Origin: JAZKID01 sp965247525
Lineage (GTDB): Bacteria; Pseudomonadota; Alphaproteobacteria; Rhizobiales; UBA4765
Direction: 5' to 3'
DNA length: 64,000 nucleotides
NCBI GenBank assembly: GCA_965247525.1
Contig: OZ252015.1
Coordinates: 930,001 to 994,000, forward strand
How positions within the stretch are numbered: position 1 is the stretch's first letter; every line of letters starts with the position of its first letter. Positions 62,534 through 64,000 of this stretch are shown here, piece by piece. The notes beneath the pieces were generated by a model. It ran no database searches. It was not told the origin of the DNA and saw nothing but the letters and a program-made list of their open reading frames with translations. The position numbers and the translations under genes were made by a program.

Positions 62534-63462
62534 GCGGCAATGCGCCCATTGTGAAACATCTGTGCCTGATCGGCGCTGGCCTGATCGGCTCGTCACTGGC
62601 GCGCGCGGCGCGGCGCTATAACGCTTCTGCCAAGATTACAATCTATGACGCATCAGAGCCCGTGCGGACACGTGTTGCAGAACTTGCACTGGCCGACCAT
62701 GTTGCAATGAGTGCAGCTTCCGCCGTACGCGATGCCGACCTCGTTATTTTATGCGTGCCGATGGGCGCTTATGAGGCAGTCAGCGCAGAAATGTCGAGCG
62801 CCCTGAAGCCGGGTGCGATTGTATCTGATGTGGGCTCGGTCAAAGGCACAGCCAGCGATGTGCTGCGCGCGCATTTGCCAGCGCATGTCGCGCTTGTGCC
62901 CGCCCACCCTGTCGCCGGCACAGAGTTTTCAGGGCCCGATGCCGGCTTTGCCGACCTGTTCGAAAAACGCTGGTGCATTCTCACCCCCGATGAGGCGACA
63001 CCGCAAGATGCGGTTCAGCTTGTGAGGCAGTTCTGGCACGCGGTTGGCGCGGAGGTTGACGTGATGAGCGCTGCCCATCATGACCGCGTATTGGCGATGA
63101 CCAGCCATATCCCGCATTTGATTGCTTACAACATTGTCGGCACTGCACATGATCTTGAACAGGTGGCGCAAAAAGAAGTCATCAAATATTCCGCGGGCGG
63201 CTTTCGCGACTTTACCCGCATCGCTGCCTCCGACCCTGTAATGTGGCGCGATATTTTTCTAGCCAACAAACAGGCCGTTCTCGATGTGCTGGGGCGCTTC
63301 AGCGATGATTTAAGCATGCTGCAAAAAGCCATCCGCAATGAAGATGGCGAGACATTGCATGCGCATTTCACGCGCACGCGCGCCATTCGCAAAGCCATTG
63401 TCGATGCGGGGCAGGAAACGGCCGCGGCCGATTTTGGCCGTAGCAAATCCAAAGAATCCTAA
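62530..63462 (+). CDS. tyrC: Prephenate/arogenate dehydrogenase family protein
   Basis: A 310-residue NAD(P)-dependent dehydrogenase. The Rossmann loop GAGLIGSSLARAARR is near the N-terminus, and HPVAGTEFSGPDAG and HDRVLAMTSHIPHLIAYN contribute to the active site. It oxidises prephenate and/or arogenate towards tyrosine (cyclohexadienyl dehydrogenase type). No fused chorismate mutase or ACT domain. Coupled to hisC by a 4-nt overlap and convergent with the DUF2125 gene, with 4 nt of shared 3' end. Confidence 0.92.
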   Translation: MSGNAPIVKHLCLIGAGLIGSSLARAARRYNASAKITIYDASEPVRTRVAELALADHVAMSAASAVRDADLVILCVPMGAYEAVSAEMSSALKPGAIVSDVGSVKGTASDVLRAHLPAHVALVPAHPVAGTEFSGPDAGFADLFEKRWCILTPDEATPQDAVQLVRQFWHAVGAEVDVMSAAHHDRVLAMTSHIPHLIAYNIVGTAHDLEQVAQKEVIKYSAGGFRDFTRIAASDPVMWRDIFLANKQAVLDVLGRFSDDLSMLQKAIRNEDGETLHAHFTRTRAIRKAIVDAGQETAAADFGRSKSKES

Positions 63463-64000
63463 TAAAGCGGCGCGAACTCCGCGAGCACGAGCGAGCCGAG
63501 CGTCAACGACCCGTTGGTCATGACCATCTGCAACTGGCTGGCGCGCTGCCCGTCAATAATCACAGGCTTGCCGAGAAGCGGCAACAATGGGCCAAACAAC
63601 GCGCCCGCATCCGTCTTGCCGTTCATGACAAGCCCGCGCAGCAGAGCGGGGCTGTTGACAATAGAGGCGAGGAACCGCCCCTCCGGTTGATGTGTGTCGT
63701 TGAGATGCGCGTCGCCGCTGACTGTCAGCTGTCCGCCATTGCGTGACAGCACAAGCGAGCGGATTTTCAGTGCGCCCTCGCGCGTGCGCCAGTCGTCAAG
63801 ACTTTGCGCAAGCGTTGTCAAATGCTGCGGGATTTTTTCGACACTGCCGTCAAAACGGATATCGCTGGCCTGATCGGGTGCAGCGCCGGGCAGCAAAGCC
63901 TGTGTGGCTGAAAAAGCGACATCCAGATTTGTGTCGCCTGCGTCTGCGGGCTCCGCAGCGCCGGGTCGGACATGAAACTCGACATGCTTTGCGCTGAGAG
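63459..64000 (-). CDS. DUF2125 family protein, N-terminal part beyond the window
   Basis: The frame is open from the stop at 63459 to the window edge, so only about the last 180 residues are visible; the TTG at 63896 is internal. The visible part has repeated beta-strand features (GALKIRSLVLSRNGGQLTVSG, FGPLLPLLGKPVIIDGQ, NGSLTLGSLVLAEF) typical of DUF2125, a presumably exported family conserved next to tyrC in rhizobia. Function unknown. Confidence 0.82.
   Translation of the reverse strand, partial: LSAKHVEFHVRPGAAEPADAGDTNLDVAFSATQALLPGAAPDQASDIRFDGSVEKIPQHLTTLAQSLDDWRTREGALKIRSLVLSRNGGQLTVSGDAHLNDTHQPEGRFLASIVNSPALLRGLVMNGKTDAGALFGPLLPLLGKPVIIDGQRASQLQMVMTNGSLTLGSLVLAEFAPLY

Overview
The window reads as chromosomal DNA of an alphaproteobacterium, most likely Hyphomicrobiales (Rhizobiales) or a close relative. 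The evidence is an HWE-type histidine kinase, Usg, DUF992, DUF2125 and IalB-family proteins, a rhizobial-type porin, and the gene order divL - tsaE/amgK - murU - addB - addA - trxA next to ahcY. A DivL-like kinase with tyrosine in place of the phospho-accepting histidine also fits. Coding density is high. I see no insertion sequence, prophage, CRISPR array or rRNA; there is one tRNA (Arg, CCT anticodon).

Layout. 1-5.8 kb: an HWE sensor kinase cut by the window edge, a PRC-barrel protein, Usg, and the EF-P set (epmB, epmA, and efp divergent from them). 5.9-11.6 kb: fadD, manC, a phosphohexomutase and a PfkB sugar kinase. 11.7-23.4 kb: hrpB, then surface-polysaccharide genes (4-reductase/epimerase, WecA/WbpL-like initiating transferase, GT4 transferase, DegT aminotransferase, galE, WbpM-like 4,6-dehydratase) interleaved with a single-domain response regulator and rimO. 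23.5-36.3 kb: mrp, then a long minus-strand run divL > tsaE-amgK > murU > addB > addA > trxA > tusA, mostly joined by 3-20 nt overlaps or gaps.

36.5-45 kb is the accessory part: a TadG-like protein with a Gly/Cys-rich tail, a DUF2256 mini-protein, ahcY, three tandem paralogues of a family I do not recognise, an L,D-transpeptidase lipoprotein, two orphan small proteins and a DUF992 protein. 45-50.5 kb: secA divergent from a PpiC-type foldase, a possible structured small RNA, and a CarD regulator with a 210-residue histone-H1-like N-terminal arm. 50.5-55.6 kb: a nuclease-like ORF abutting tRNA-Arg(CCT), tandem repeats, a CelD-like acyltransferase, a Wzx-like flippase and a D,D-carboxypeptidase with a probable homopolymer frameshift. 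55.8-58.4 kb: two related EF-hand proteins and a porin. 58.9-64 kb: rlmN, an IalB-like protein, a methyltransferase, hisC, a prephenate/arogenate dehydrogenase and the C-terminal part of a DUF2125 protein.

How the genes fit together: the 7.5-23.4 kb and 51.7-54.1 kb genes supply GDP-mannose-type and N-acetyl-6-deoxyhexosamine precursors, an initiating transferase and a flippase for a surface glycan. amgK/murU, the L,D-transpeptidase and the carboxypeptidase handle peptidoglycan recycling and trimming. epmA, epmB and efp form a complete EF-P modification set. The least explained parts are the three-paralogue cassette (38,982-41,749), the EF-hand pair (55,807-56,976), the H1-like CarD arm, and the slippery end of the carboxypeptidase gene.
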